Below are positions 1 through 20,800 of a DNA stretch of 64,000 bases, piece by piece. The notes below the pieces were generated by a model that made no database searches, was not told where the DNA came from, and worked only from the letters and a program-made list of their open reading frames with translations. The first letter of the stretch is position 1. Every line of letters begins with the position of its first letter. The stretch comes from Eleginops maclovinus (Eukaryota > Chordata > Actinopteri > Perciformes > Eleginopidae): contig NC_086350.1 in NCBI RefSeq assembly GCF_036324505.1, positions 19,525,032 through 19,589,031 of the forward strand, written 5' to 3'. The translations under genes were made by a program, and so were the position numbers.

Positions 1-673
1 GCTGTAACGAGTGTTGAGCACATATTGACGTCAAACTTCTTTCTCTATGGGGCAGTGTGACTTTCCTAAGTGTCCTTCTGAAGCGCTGCAGTATTCAGAG
101 CGCATCCTGTGGTCATTAGTGCTCCTCATGGCCACACACTACCGTAGTTAAGTGGGCAGCATGAAATGCAAAGAAAAAACATTACATTACCCTGGGGCTT
201 AGTGACCTGTTCATTATCACCAGCGCTCCAACGCGCTCGAGCAGTTCTCTCCTTTTAGGTCAAGATAAAGATGTTTGCTCACACTCTATTTTAAGGAGCT
301 TTATGAATAATGTATGGGATGATTTAGTCAAAGCTGCGACGATATTCAAGGCGAGAGCAGAGGCTGCGTTCAAGGCTGAAAGCTCATGTTTAAAAAATGA
401 TCCCCAAACACAATGTCACTTTCATATGTCAACATGGAAACGGTTCCACACTGACTGGAAGTCTGACTCTGAGGTTGCATCAGAAGACTGTGGTAGTAAG
501 CCCCACACTAGTATTACTTTACAGTTACAGCCGAACAGTTTGAACTCCTGTGACTTTTTTCCCTCTTAAATAACATGAATCAAAACTTAAAAGGAAACTT
601 TGTCCTATGTTTGCGATTTACAAATATGAACTGAAAAAATAATGGAAAAGTAACTCGATGCTGTATTTACCAG
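1..673 (+). other. prmt8: prmt8 intron, 3' part
   Basis: This is intronic sequence before the first prmt8 exon in the window, ending in the acceptor AG at 672-673. I see no exon in it. A short open frame at 303-569 has no recognisable motif and is best read as chance. Confidence 0.7.
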
Positions 674-8391
<7,718 letters not shown>

Positions 8392-9561
8392 GATGGACTG
8401 GGGGACAGTGGTGCCCCGCTGAGTACAACCACTGAGCACCAGAGGGAGACAGAGGCACTCCCATGACCACAGATAGACACATTGTGTGAAGATAGAGCAG
8501 CAGAGAATCAGAAAAAAAGACCAGGCCAAAGACCAAGTAGAGGTGGGCCCAATGACGATGTAACTATCGCCACTACAGTGTGTAATGAAAGCAGGAGGTT
8601 AGTCATGCTGACTGTTAAACAGACCTGAATGTAACACAACAAAAAGAGGTCAGGAATATCTCCTAGTCTGAATGTTACTGATGTGCGTATATGTGAGATG
8701 GATTGATGTAAATGTGTGTTCTTCTCAGTATGTTTTTTATTTTCACTGGACCTTTGGGATAGTTTTAAAATGACAGCAGAGCTCATGTATTCAACTGCAG
8801 TGTTCTCCACATTCTGGTATAGATACATTAAAGGGTCTATGTTTATTATGTAATGTAGGGAATGATTGTTAGAGGCTAACTTTTATTTTTAGTTGTGTCA
8901 GTTTAGCAATGCAGGAAGACAAACCGCAATTGAAAGCCACAGCCAAGGACTTTATAAGTGTAATGTGAATGATAACACGTGTTTGCATAGTCAGTGTAAT
9001 ATAGCTTTCTGTGAGTGTGTATTAAGAGGTGTCACACAGCCCTGTGTTATCAGTGTGAGCAAAATGTTGACATGCTAATAACAGACCTCGCCCATCCTCA
9101 ATGCCTTGATGAAGTGCCGAAGTGTTTTCTTTTTTCCCCCCTTACTGCTGCACCTAGTTTATTTTATAGTGTCATGTATAAACGCTCTTTTTTATTTTGG
9201 TTTATAAATATTAGATATAAACACGCTCAAGCAAGAAGTTGCTTTAGTCCTCATCTGGGCACAATCCATGTCAAGCAATACAACTATAAACCTATGTTGG
9301 CTAGGGCCAGACAAATGTTCACGATAGGCTAAGGGGCGGGACACCTCTAAGTGGTTGACCAATCAGAAAAGAGCTGAAAGGCCAGCCAACCAATCAAAGC
9401 AGACTCAGTTGCTGTTTCAGACAGAAATGGGGCTGCATGAGAAAAATACAGACCTTTTTGAAAATGAGTATGTAAACATGTCACAGTAAAGGCACAACAT
9501 ACAAAACGAACCTGAAATTCTTCATTAAGCGGCATAGAGGCCTGCGATAAAAATAAATAAA
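8392..9561 (+). other. prmt8: prmt8 3' UTR (extent inferred)
   Basis: The sequence after the TAA shows no further coding exon. An ATTAAA occurs at about 8827-8832. The first canonical AATAAA pair I see downstream is at 9552-9561, so transcripts may end near either. The end of the 3' UTR is an inference. Confidence 0.4.
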
Positions 9562-9600
9562 GTTCAAAACAATTTTGTGGGAGTATTCCTTTAAGTCTTA
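9331..9600 (+). mobile_element. Partial copy of an AGGGGCCC-type MITE
   Basis: The sequence from aaggggcggg to about 9510 matches the reverse complement of 22395-22597 and the right half of 47412-47772. Shared landmarks are the tandem 'ccaatca' motifs, the 'cagacctttttga' block and 'catgtcacagta'. The left end is missing. A TTAA preceded by 'attcct' at 9587-9596 may be its right limit or belong to another element. The core homology is clear; the boundaries are not. Confidence 0.6.
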
Positions 9601-10395
9601 GCCCCTACCGGACCTGCCATATCAATATCTTGGTTTGCATTACATGAGATAAGGAATCATTTTGCTTGTAACATGCATACAAGAACACACTGAAGGTTTC
9701 ATTCACTCAACAAGTGGACCAGGGCAAAGATGACCTCACATTAATAATCCTATTTAAGCCTCAAACTATCAACTAGGGAAACCATTCAGTATCGCATTAT
9801 CTTTCCCAGATCATAATTATGTGTATATGATATTATTGTGTCCAGAGAGAGCCAGGAAGCAGCCTCTGATCCCATATCTAACTGAAGGAGCCCTATTCAT
9901 GTTTTTGCGGCTGAAATCAAAATGTAAGGTATAATTAATGGAGGGGACATTTATAAAGCATGCACTTTATGCTAGTAACTGAGAATATAGTAATTAACTG
10001 AGTACTGTTTCCTCACAGCAGGCACTTTCTTTCATCCTGACTATTTTACCGGGTGCTGGCAGCTACAAATGAGCAATGCTTTGAGTCAGTAATGCTAGCA
10101 GCAGACTATAAGTAATCATGTTTGTTTATAATGATCCCTGCTGTGGAGATGGAGATGCACCTTTGAATGTGTTCTCAAAGTCCGCTGTTCAAATTAAACC
10201 CAAATTAAGTTTTCCATAAAGTCATATAAATGCTACTGAATTGGCATGCTAATTCCACCAAATATTATAGATAATATTTCTCATATTGTCATGTCAACTT
10301 GAATAAACAGCAATGTCCAAACTCATCCACTGTGTGGCGCTGTTTGACTTATTTTCATGGAATTCAAACAGGAAGAGAAAGTCCTTTACACTTGA
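9601..10395. other. Intergenic gap between prmt8 and cracr2a 3' ends
   Basis: This is a short AT-rich spacer between two convergent genes. I see no exon or clear repeat in it. Confidence 0.6.
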
Positions 10396-11554
10396 TATTA
10401 ACATTAACATTTCTTTATTTTGTATGTATTGACATGTTTATATTTACATTAAAGTGAAGTGCAATACACTGGCAGTAGTGGAGCACTATAAGTGACCATA
10501 GTGCAATACCAAGGAGCAAAGTCTGAACTTCTTTTACTAAAACCCTTCAGAATTGAAGTTATAGTGACACCATTTTCATAAAATAGTTGGCACGGTGGCA
10601 TATCAAAGTGAAATGAAATAAGATATATATGTTCTAAGGGGAAAACACAGTACTGAGCCAATATCCCAACTAACTAAAATATTCAGAATTGTGCAGCAAA
10701 ACGGACAACTAAATATCAATATTAATGAAAAGGCTATAAATTAACTCAAAAGACGGTCAAAAGGGGCAAAAATTACAACATTTGAGTTGTTTTCTAGTTT
10801 AAACTATAAATTGTTTTTTATTTATTGAGGACATTTCTGCCGTGCTGCATGAAAGTGGTTTGTTATTACTTTATACAGACAGACAAAATCTAAAAACCCC
10901 CGTGCCATATCCTGCAGTGGCAAATGGCACAACTAAACCTGGCCCTAATAATTAAATCAACACCTCACTGTCACACACTGTAAACCTAAAACCATCACTA
11001 AGGTAGTGTTCACTGCGAGTTTGTGTCACAATGCATTTAACTGTTGTTGACTTCTGTCTTTATACAAAGGTGAACAGCTCAAAAAATACACATAACACTG
11101 GATGAAAACATTAATATATAAAGAAACACAGGTGATGTATAAAGTGTCCTCGGAAGCTAAATAAATATTTGAGATTCGCAGTCCGAATATCGTACATTAA
11201 AAAAGTATTCGACTCAGAAAGGTCTCAGTACAACTTACATTTGTTCAGTTGTTCATATAAACATATATGTTTTTTAATTTTCTTACATTGTTCTGACTAA
11301 TATTATTATTGAGTATATCTTCCTGCAATTTGAGGTTATTTTCACACAACCTGGCTAAACACGGACGGTTTAAAAAGTGCAATAACGTACAGACAGTATT
11401 AATTCTGGTGTTGTGTTTACCCGGAGCGGCACACGGTGGAAGACAGTGAGGAGTTGTGCTGACTTTCACCATGATGTGTCCTCAGTGGTCACTCTGTCCC
11501 TGTGTATCTGAGTAAAGGGTAGTGCTTCTGTGTGTGTGTTAGCAGTGTTTACTG
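10395..11554 (-). other. cracr2a: cracr2a 3' UTR (extent inferred)
   Basis: This stretch follows the cracr2a stop codon on the - strand. AATAAA signals on that strand lie at about 10817-10826 and 10414-10419. The outer one would give a 3' UTR of about 1.15 kb. No coding sequence was found here. Confidence 0.45.
10414..10419 (-). terminator. cracr2a: Candidate polyadenylation signal of cracr2a
   Basis: There is a canonical AATAAA on the - strand about 1.1 kb past the stop codon. Alternative signals at 10817-10822 and 10821-10826 would give a shorter transcript. Confidence 0.4.
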
Positions 11555-11645
11555 TTAGCAGCAGGATCTCTTCTTCTCTGAGGGCCCGCCGTCGACCAGC
11601 TGCACCGTTTTCTCCTTCTCTCGGTCCTCCTGCTCCTTCAGGATC
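11555..11645 (-). CDS. cracr2a: cracr2a exon 17 (C-terminus, Cys-Cys prenylation motif)
   Basis: The exon starts after a ctctcag acceptor and encodes [20 protein letters not shown] through PSEKKRSCC, then TAA at 11557-11555. A basic stretch before two terminal cysteines is typical of Rab proteins that receive two geranylgeranyl groups. Mammalian CRACR2A ends in a similar Cys-Cys-Gly. Confidence 0.93.
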
Positions 11646-14600
11646 CTGAGAGTCGAGAGAGGTATAAACAAATGAAGAGGGGGACGTTTTGCAGCTGCGA
11701 CTGCTCCTGCATATACTTCAGTTGTACTTTGTCTTTATAACCCTGCAGGGTCTTCATTTCTCACTGGGGATAAGCTGCCACTATCCCTGAGTATGAATCA
11801 TGCATATGTGCATTATGTTGTTTTGACACAGCATGGAGTAACGTTGACAGTAGAATTATGAAGTAAAGCAGTAATTGAGAATAAAGGAAGCATGTCGAAT
11901 ATTATCATTTATTTGATTTATAGAAAAACACTGACAATCTAACACAAAGACAGAATTTGAAGGGTCCCTACAGCTTAAAATAAATAGCATTTAGGATTTT
12001 AAACACATTTTAAAATACACTAGGAAAGAAAATATATTGAGACCAACTTAAAAATTACCAAATTGAAAAAAATAAACATCAATTGCATGTTGAGGTCCAA
12101 TCAATTACTGCGGAAAAACCATTGTGTCTTGAAAACAAAGCTTCAGTCTTGCTGTGAAATCTGTGTTTTAAAGCCAACTTTTATTGAAAATGCAGATACC
12201 TATTATTGTACCAGCTGAAAGCATACAGCCCCAACAGAATATGAGTCGTTGACTCCAATATCCTGATCTGCGTGACACGAATCAAAAGGCCTTGGTAAAT
12301 TAATTAAATATATATATATATGGAGATTTGAAATTGCATTTCCGACCAAAAGAGAGATTCATTAATTCCTACTTCCTACCTCCTATAGTGCATTGTGCAC
12401 CTCAGACTATTAAGAATCGGAATCAGCATTGTTTTAATTACCAAGTAGGTTTACACATACAAGGAATTTGCTTTGGTTTGTGGTGTATACGAAGACACAG
12501 AAAGAACAATACGTGGCAAAACAAAATTAAATAAAAATAGGACTGGAATGACAGTGATTAAAACTATTATTTTAAGACTGATATCAAAATCAACAATAGT
12601 ATAATAAAACCGCTGAAACACATTAATAGCGACTCCTTTATCGTGTGATCCTGGAACCAGCTGATAAGAAAAAGTGTATTTTGCCTCGGACACAGAACAA
12701 TTTCAATATTTGTCTCTCTACAGTATGAAATGCCTTACTTCAATACACACACACAAAGGTCATACATTTTGCTCACCTGGCTAAATGAATCATGGACTCC
12801 ACCACATTGTGTCCGCTGCACGCACTGCACTCATAGAAGGTCATTTGGCAGTCCTATAAAAGAGGCAGACCGTGAGCACAGTGATCAAGTTTAAAGTCAT
12901 TTTTGTTCTAATAGTGGCAAAAGTTCACAGAAAAAAAACCATCATTCCTCATGTAACATTTTAGTCTTGCATAGTTCTTTACAGTCACCATAGAAACTAG
13001 ACTACACACCAGGAGTCGAAAGCTTAGTGGATAAAATCAACAAACTGACCTTGGCTAATCTTTCGCCCACTCCTTTTTGAACTTGTCTCTTGATTTCTTT
13101 GTCCGTTTTGTTTGCCAAGAGCATGATGGGGATGTCTTCACCTGTGCCCTCCTGTGAGAGAAGGTAATCAAAGAGAACCGACTCAAAGAAACTGATATTA
13201 AAAGAATCTTTTGCAGCTTAATTTTTTTTAAATCTTTTGCAGCTTAAAGACAAGGCCATCAACTTCCCTGTCGCTATTATAGCTATTATATTATATATGT
13301 CCTCCCCAATGGGAAACCACAAGCATTGCTGAGAACATTCAGCGACCGACCTTCAATTTTTATATTTCTTATACTATGAAATAGTTTCTCAACATTGACA
13401 CACTATGTTTTTTTTAACTCTGCTTAACCTTCCTGTTGTCCTTGGGTAAAATCTGACCCGTTCATAAATGTGTTTATGTCCGGATAAAGGTTTATGTTAT
13501 GTTAGTGCCAGGAGATAACATATATTATGAGGTATTATCAGGTTTTGGGTTTCATTCAAATTTATAGCATCTGTGGTGAATTTAGTAAAATCCTTACAAT
13601 TTTTCTCAGAAATTAGGTTTGATTTTAGGTGATTATTTATACTGTTTGCTTCTTAAAGAATCAAACCGGGAGGACAAAAGTTGATAGGAATACAACACAA
13701 GGGTTAAGTCAGTAATCGGAATTAAAAAAAGTAAAACCCAGCCGTTGGTCCAGCTTGTTGTATTTGAATGTGTGCAGCTCATCGTGACTGGCAACATCTT
13801 ACCTTTACATTTGTCAGCCACTGTCTGACCGCTGTGAAGCTCTGCACGGCTGTGATGTCATACATCACAACCACACCGTCAGCCTTGCGAAAGAACTGTT
13901 TGGTGATGCTGCGATACCTGCAGGACGGAAATACACGGGAAGTGTTGAGTTTCCATTTCAAATGTACGACTCGCAAAAACACAGGAATATTGTCTTCACA
14001 TATGAACTGACTGAGGTGGATTATGTCACAAATGCAAACCTCAACTCTTAAAAAAAGGAAAATATTTGATTCAACAGGAATTCAGAACATTTAAACACAC
14101 TGTTGTAAAAGAAAGTAGTGGCGCAGATGGACTGTGTCACAGTGCCACAACTAAGGCAAAATTAGTGGTCCACTGAGCCCTCTAAAAGACCCACTGAATT
14201 CAGTCATTTGATTGGTCTAGTGAAATAATCCTTCTATCTGGCCTATTGAATTGAGCCGTTTGATAGAATTACTTGTTTCAATGAGCCTAATCCAGCTCTA
14301 TGATTGGTCCATTAAGCCCTCTGAAAGGACCGTTTTGGTGAGCTTGAAAATTGGTGATATAAAGAGAAAATTAGGCTCCAATGATCCCAATGGGTCTATA
14401 GAAACTCTTTGATGATATTGCATGCATTTAGCTTAGCTCTTAGTTGCGTTTTGATTTTCCTACACCAATACTAGCACTATTGAAAATTGGTGGCTTCTCT
14501 CCAATTCTTGTCATGTGCCAGAGTATTTACACACAGCAGAACCTGCAATTAATTGTCTAATAGTTGAATCATTAAACTCCCCTGAGTTATAGCTGATTGG

Positions 14601-14808
14601 GATGATTAAGAGCATTTGTTTTATCCGAATTTCACTTCAAAAGTAGGATTCTGTTGCTACATGAGACCCAATGTCCCAATGTTCTCATTGTGTTGATGCC
14701 TCACCTCTCCTGTCCTGCTGTATCCCATAACTGCAGTGCCACCTGGCTGTTGTCCACAATAATTGTCTTTACACTGTAATCTATACCTGCGCACGCACAC
14801 GCACACGC

Positions 14809-14881
<73 letters not shown>

Positions 14882-17800
14882 AGTCAGCACATTTAATTTG
14901 AATATAGTTTACTATGAACTGTTATTACAACACTGAACAAACCTTATTTATTAGTACCAATATACTAATATATACCTTGACAGCAAGTCCTCTGATTGTT
15001 GCATAATTTCAAAGTCACATATTATAAGGGTTAAGTTTGTGTTGAAGACAAAAAGTTGAGATTAATGGAAGAAAGGAAGAAATTGAAACTAGACCTTTTT
15101 TGTTGAAAGTCCAGAGCACAATTGAATTTAAGAGTTAATCTCAAAGGATTAACTAAACATTTTGTAAGCAGTGTTTTAAAGCTTTTTATTTTATCTTTTT
15201 ATTATTATTTTTTTATCAAAATGTAATCTTCAGAAGGCTCCAAAGAATTAAGTTGAAAGATTTATTCTCTACACAGGTGTTGCCTTTGCTCCATAAACAA
15301 GTGATTGTGTGCTGTATTCTGTACGTACCGACAGTGGCACAAGTGCCTGGGTGGAAGCTATCGTCACAAAATCTCCGTAGGAGGGACGTCTTTCCCACAC
15401 TGGAGTTCCCGACCAGGACAATCTTGAAGAGGCGGTCTGGCGGCGAAGGACCGCCTTCCTCCTGTAGAACAGGAGGCATGGTAACAGAGATTAAACACAT
15501 TTTATGGGATTAATATAAAAAGGAGTTAAATTGCTGACACCTATATTTGTAAAGAGGGCTATAACAGGAGCAAACATAATGAGGGATTTAACGGGTCTCC
15601 TCCCCGTAGACTGACTCCTGAAAATGAATATGTCCACATTCTTACAGTTATGCTGGTTTCTTTGCCAACAGGCTGACCCCTTGGAGATGTGGGGGTTTCC
15701 CTTTCCTCCACATGTGCCTTCGTCTTTTGTAGCAGGGCAGAAGACGCTCCCGGGTAAATATCGCTCATCACCAAGTCTATATTCTCCTCATTGTCAGAGG
15801 CCTCCTCTTCTTCACTGCACTCCTGAAGAGGAGTTTGGAATGGACAGTCATTCTGGAGTAAGCTAGGGAGGGGGTCTTCCTCGATGGAGATGATCCTCTG
15901 GAGGTGTCCTCTTGTGTCCGCTATGCCGTAGGACTGGCTTGACCCGTTGGCTAGGTTGTGCTTCGCAGAGCTGGTGGTCATCTCCTCCTCATCCTCACTG
16001 CAGATAGGGAGTAACATTATAGCTAATTGAAAGAACACAGATCCAATACTTGGGAGAAAAACAGAGGATGTACTGTAAAAAAATGTGTTCCATTCGACAC
16101 AATTGAGACAAAGGCTTATCACATTTAAATGTCATTTATAACTTAGTGACTGTTTACCTTTTGAAGTAGTTTGTATGTTTCAGAACACTCATTGAAGGCC
16201 TCAGACTTGGTGTTTTCCTATAATTCTTTGGATTCTGCAGAAATGAAAAACACGATGTAGGTTGAATCCTAAATTTGTTATTCTGGGCTCTGGTTAAGAA
16301 GACATCTGTTGTCTATTTATTACCATGTTCAAATGAAAACACCAAAACTGCATTTAGGAAGGTATATTATTTCCACAAACAACAACTAGCTCATACCTGA
16401 AAGCATATGTCCTTTTCATCCCGTAAATGTTTGTTCATTTCCCTGGAAACATCAAAGAAAGAAACATTTGACATTTTTAATTGGATGTAAACATTTTTTA
16501 TTTACAACCAATTCTGAATATTGTGTTACTGGCCAAAGTCAATTTAATTTAAATGCTATAGCTAATTGACTGTTAAGCTTAATATTTTCTGAAAAGAAGC
16601 CAAGTATTCCTTGTACATTTGTTTGGAAATCTTGCCTTGTACTGTCTACTAAACAGAGTTGAATTACTAAGATGTTACTATTTTTGGTTGAGTGATACTG
16701 TTTTGTCATATTTCCAACTAAGAACACGTAACGTCTGAACAGCAGTGATTAACTCTTTTTAAAATGAAACAACAAGTGGGGTAAAATAAAAAAAAATAAA
16801 AAAACAATTTGTTTCACTTTGAGTACGGAGTCAATAGATGACAAGGTTATCCTAAAAGAGTGAATTTTGCTAAATAATATCCAATAATTAGGCTTTATGA
16901 TATGAAACCACATGATGAATATAAATGTCTCTTTTTTTTTTTGGTGCCAGTAGAGCTGCCACTCTGGATCCTTACCTCAAAAGGTCCAGTTGTTTGAGGA
17001 GGCTTGTTCGCTCTCTCTGCAGCCCCTCAGTCAGTCTGTATACTTCACTGTATTAAACAAAAACCCATCCTCTATTACAAAGACATATATTTATAGAATG
17101 TGTTGTGGTAACAATTTGTTAGACAAACCCACCCACAGCACAGAAAGAGATACCGAGAAACATTAAAAAAAAGATTCATTGTGGATAGCAACTCGACTTG
17201 CCAAGTTTTGCTGCCTCCCAAGTACTACTGCAAGAATGAGTCAGCATTTTTACTTCACTTTCCTCAAGTACATTTCTGAATGTATTTTGGGGTTAGAAGC
17301 CTGAACTACGTTTCTGTGGTCTGGGGTTAACACAAACGTAAGATATTTTAATATTCAGTTATTTGGAAAAAAATATGTCAGTAAAGCCTTACTCATGTAC
17401 CCGCTATGGGACGAATAAAGGATTTCTGATACTCGATCATTTTACAATCATTATATATCTTTAAAATATTGTTGCTAAGAAGTCACTGAATGAGACTATT
17501 CCACTTTTTTATCTTTGGCTATTGCATTTTTTTTCACCTACTAAATTCTGAGGATTATCTTGATATATGAAATAAAATAAAAGTATCATACTGTAAACTT
17601 TTATTTGCCTCAGAGCTAATTACCTGATATAATCTCAAATGTAAATGAAAAAAGCGAATTGGTTTTTCATCCAGTGCGATGCTAACGTTTGGGTTGGCCT
17701 GATGCAGCACTCTATTTATTGTTGCAAAAACAAGTGATGGTAACCTGACCAATGAGCAAAAAAACAATCAATTGAGAGGCCAAATAATCAGGGCAGGAGT

Positions 17801-20800
17801 TATGAAGGAGCCTGAGTGAGTAAGCATAGATATAACTCACATCTCCTTCTCCTCATGAAGCCGTGTGGACTGCTCCTGCAGCAGACTCAGCTGATCCTGA
17901 GCCAGCATCAGTTCCTGGCTGGTGTGCTCCAGCTCCCGGGCTAACTCGTCATTCGTGTGCTTCAGCTTCACGTTCTCCACCTTGGTGTCATGTTGTTCAG
18001 AGTGAAGATCCTGGCACTGATGCTCCAACTGGTGAAAAAATGGAACCAAGGTAAGTACAAATATTTGGGGATTTATTTGGTTTAGATTCAATTCTTGTTA
18101 ACGAGCAAACCAGAAAAATTGGGTACTTTAAATGAGGCAGTAGTGACTTTTAATTAGATATTAGAAGAGTCTGGTTTATCATTCACTAATTTAGCAATTG
18201 TTATTCACATGTTATATTATGTTAGAAGTCCCTCTCATCACACCATATTGTAAATTCAACCTGAAACACTTTATGTGGGGAAAATGTCAGACTTTAGTGC
18301 ATCCTAGTGGTACACATTCACACTTTGTTATTCAACCAGCATATAGATTCACTTGACTAATTGTATGTGTTGCGGCTATAGGCAGTCCAATTAAAAACGA
18401 CCGTGAGGAAGCTTAAAACGGGAAGATAAACACTTTGACACGCTCAAAAAAATTGCTCCACTCCTTCGTGCTTCGTTTGAGCATTTATTGTTGGAAAAAC
18501 AGGTGAAATTACATTATATCCATATGCTTTAATCATGATGGTTTAGAATATACAGTGGACAGATGTTGCAGGATTTCTGTATAAATTGCAGTCAATAGAA
18601 AGTTTAGCCTCCTGACTCACCCCCTCTCTTTCCATACAAAACCACACTGAGCAGGTGAGTGCAGCCAGGTTAAACAACAACTGACACCGCCCCAAACTCC
18701 AGTGCATGCCCAACACTAATACAAAAAATACCACACAATAAATAGAAACACATTAACACCAAATCTGGCTCCTACAGTATGGAGGTGATGAGACAGCCTT
18801 ATGTGAAGAAAAAAATACCTTTCAACAGCCGACAGTCTCAACTACCAGATCCGTACTAAATGCTTTTAAACTGTGAGCCTCTTTGCTAATGTATTGAGCG
18901 CTTCACAAACACTGGGGAAACATCTGACTTTATTAATTAGAGGTGATAAGGGGCTGTAAAAAAAAAGAAACGTCCTTGTTTGCGTGACCAGATTTAATTT
19001 AGTTTACTAATTAGCCTTAAAAGCCTGAGAGCAAGTCTTTAAACGAAGGTGTGACAGAACCTATTAACATCCGGCAGCAGGCGATCAACACACACTGATG
19101 AAGTGTAAGCTCAGCAGAGAAGCATCGATTAGACTGCATTCGATAAAACTGACAAAATAACAACTCTATTTAAAGGAGCGTTAAAGGGAGGGCGAGGCTT
19201 AAATGCAAGTGGACTCTTTCACAACAGTTGGATAGTGGTAATGACTTTGTTTAGTTGGTTTCCTTTCTGTTTCCACCCATCAAGTAGAGGCGGCTCTACA
19301 CATCCAGCAGAGTCAGTGTAACATTGCACCTTCAACTTTCACTTAAAAACGGAAGGCTATCAATAAAGTCTTGTAATAACAAAAAACAGGTAAGACTTTT
19401 GAGTGACTTTCTATTATTTTGAGAAACTACATCATTATTTTGGGATACTTTTTTTTTTTTTTTACAGTTTGAAGATAAAGACAGTTATAAAGTTATAATT
19501 TTCAGATAAGTAGGTATCTTTTTGAAAAGGTTTTCCATAATTGTGGGCACCCGGTCATTATTAAGTAATAAATGTCAGAAATGAAGTCATTATTTGGAGA
19601 GAACGTTTATTTTGCTTTAATAATTCTATAGGAGCCATTTATGTGTATTGTGTCAATTTCATTTGTTTATATTTATCTTGCCATATTATTTTGAACACTT
19701 GGTGGCGGGGGTTAGCCGTACAGGGTGTATAAATAGGGTCGTGGGTGACTGGAACGGAACAGGACACAGGAGGAGGGAGAGCATACTGTTCTAACCAGAC
19801 CCGGCAGATGCTCACAGCTACAACACTCATTGGAACATTCAACCTTAGTATTATAAACTCTGAAATAACATCATACTAAACTACATTCGTCGACCGGAAA
19901 GCATCTGTTATGTGTCTGCGTCTGGACCACTCTAAACCTCACCTCTGAAGGAATGGCAAACAGCATTAAGGACATTTGTACATCAAAATTGCGATTACAA
20001 ATTCCTTACTTTGCATATATGTGCAAAATGAAGCTTCAATATAAAATGTTTGGTACTCGAATAATCCTTAAATGGTTGAGAACATATATTTCTAGTGCAC
20101 TGGGCACCCAGATCTTTCATTTTGTCATATGATGACAAATTTAAAAAAGGAGTTGATGCTGCACAGGTACGAAATCACTTCATTTGTTTATTTACAGCAC
20201 TCTGTTTTCTGTCCTCTTTATGTGTATCTGTAATGCTGCTCATAGACTGTGAACTGCAGCGCACTGTTTGTGAAATCATACACCTCTGTCTCACTCACCT
20301 TTCTCTGCTTCTGAAAGAGCTGTTCTAGCTCCTTCTCCTTACTGGACAGCTGCAGCTCCAGGTCCTGACTGCGACTCAGGAAGCGCTCATAGTCCTTAAT
20401 GTGTAGGAATAAAAAAAGGACACAGGGCAAGGGTGGTGAGGAAGAAGATGTGCAGTGATTTATAACAACACAAGAACAACTGTTTGAAACAGTACCTGCA
20501 GCACAATCCTGTCTTTTTCACTTTTTATTTGCTGCTCCATTTCCTCATAAAGGCGCTGGATCTCATTATCGTGTGTTGCTGATTTCCTGTACGGATAAAA
20601 GTCAGACAAAACGAGTGCGTAGAAGTGAACAACTGCCTTGATGAAGTCACTTCAATTCCTACTGTAAAGTTTTGAATGACCCTGTTGATATGAACAAAGA
20701 TGTGACCCACCCCCCCTGACCTTTTGAGAGCGTTCTCCATCTCACTCTTCTCCTGGGTTGCCTCTATGATCTTAGATGTCACTCTGGACAGGAAGTCCTC

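Noticed and set aside
303..569. 88-codon ORF upstream of the first prmt8 exon
   Set aside because: It lies in intron sequence, shows no motif and does not match any PRMT segment.
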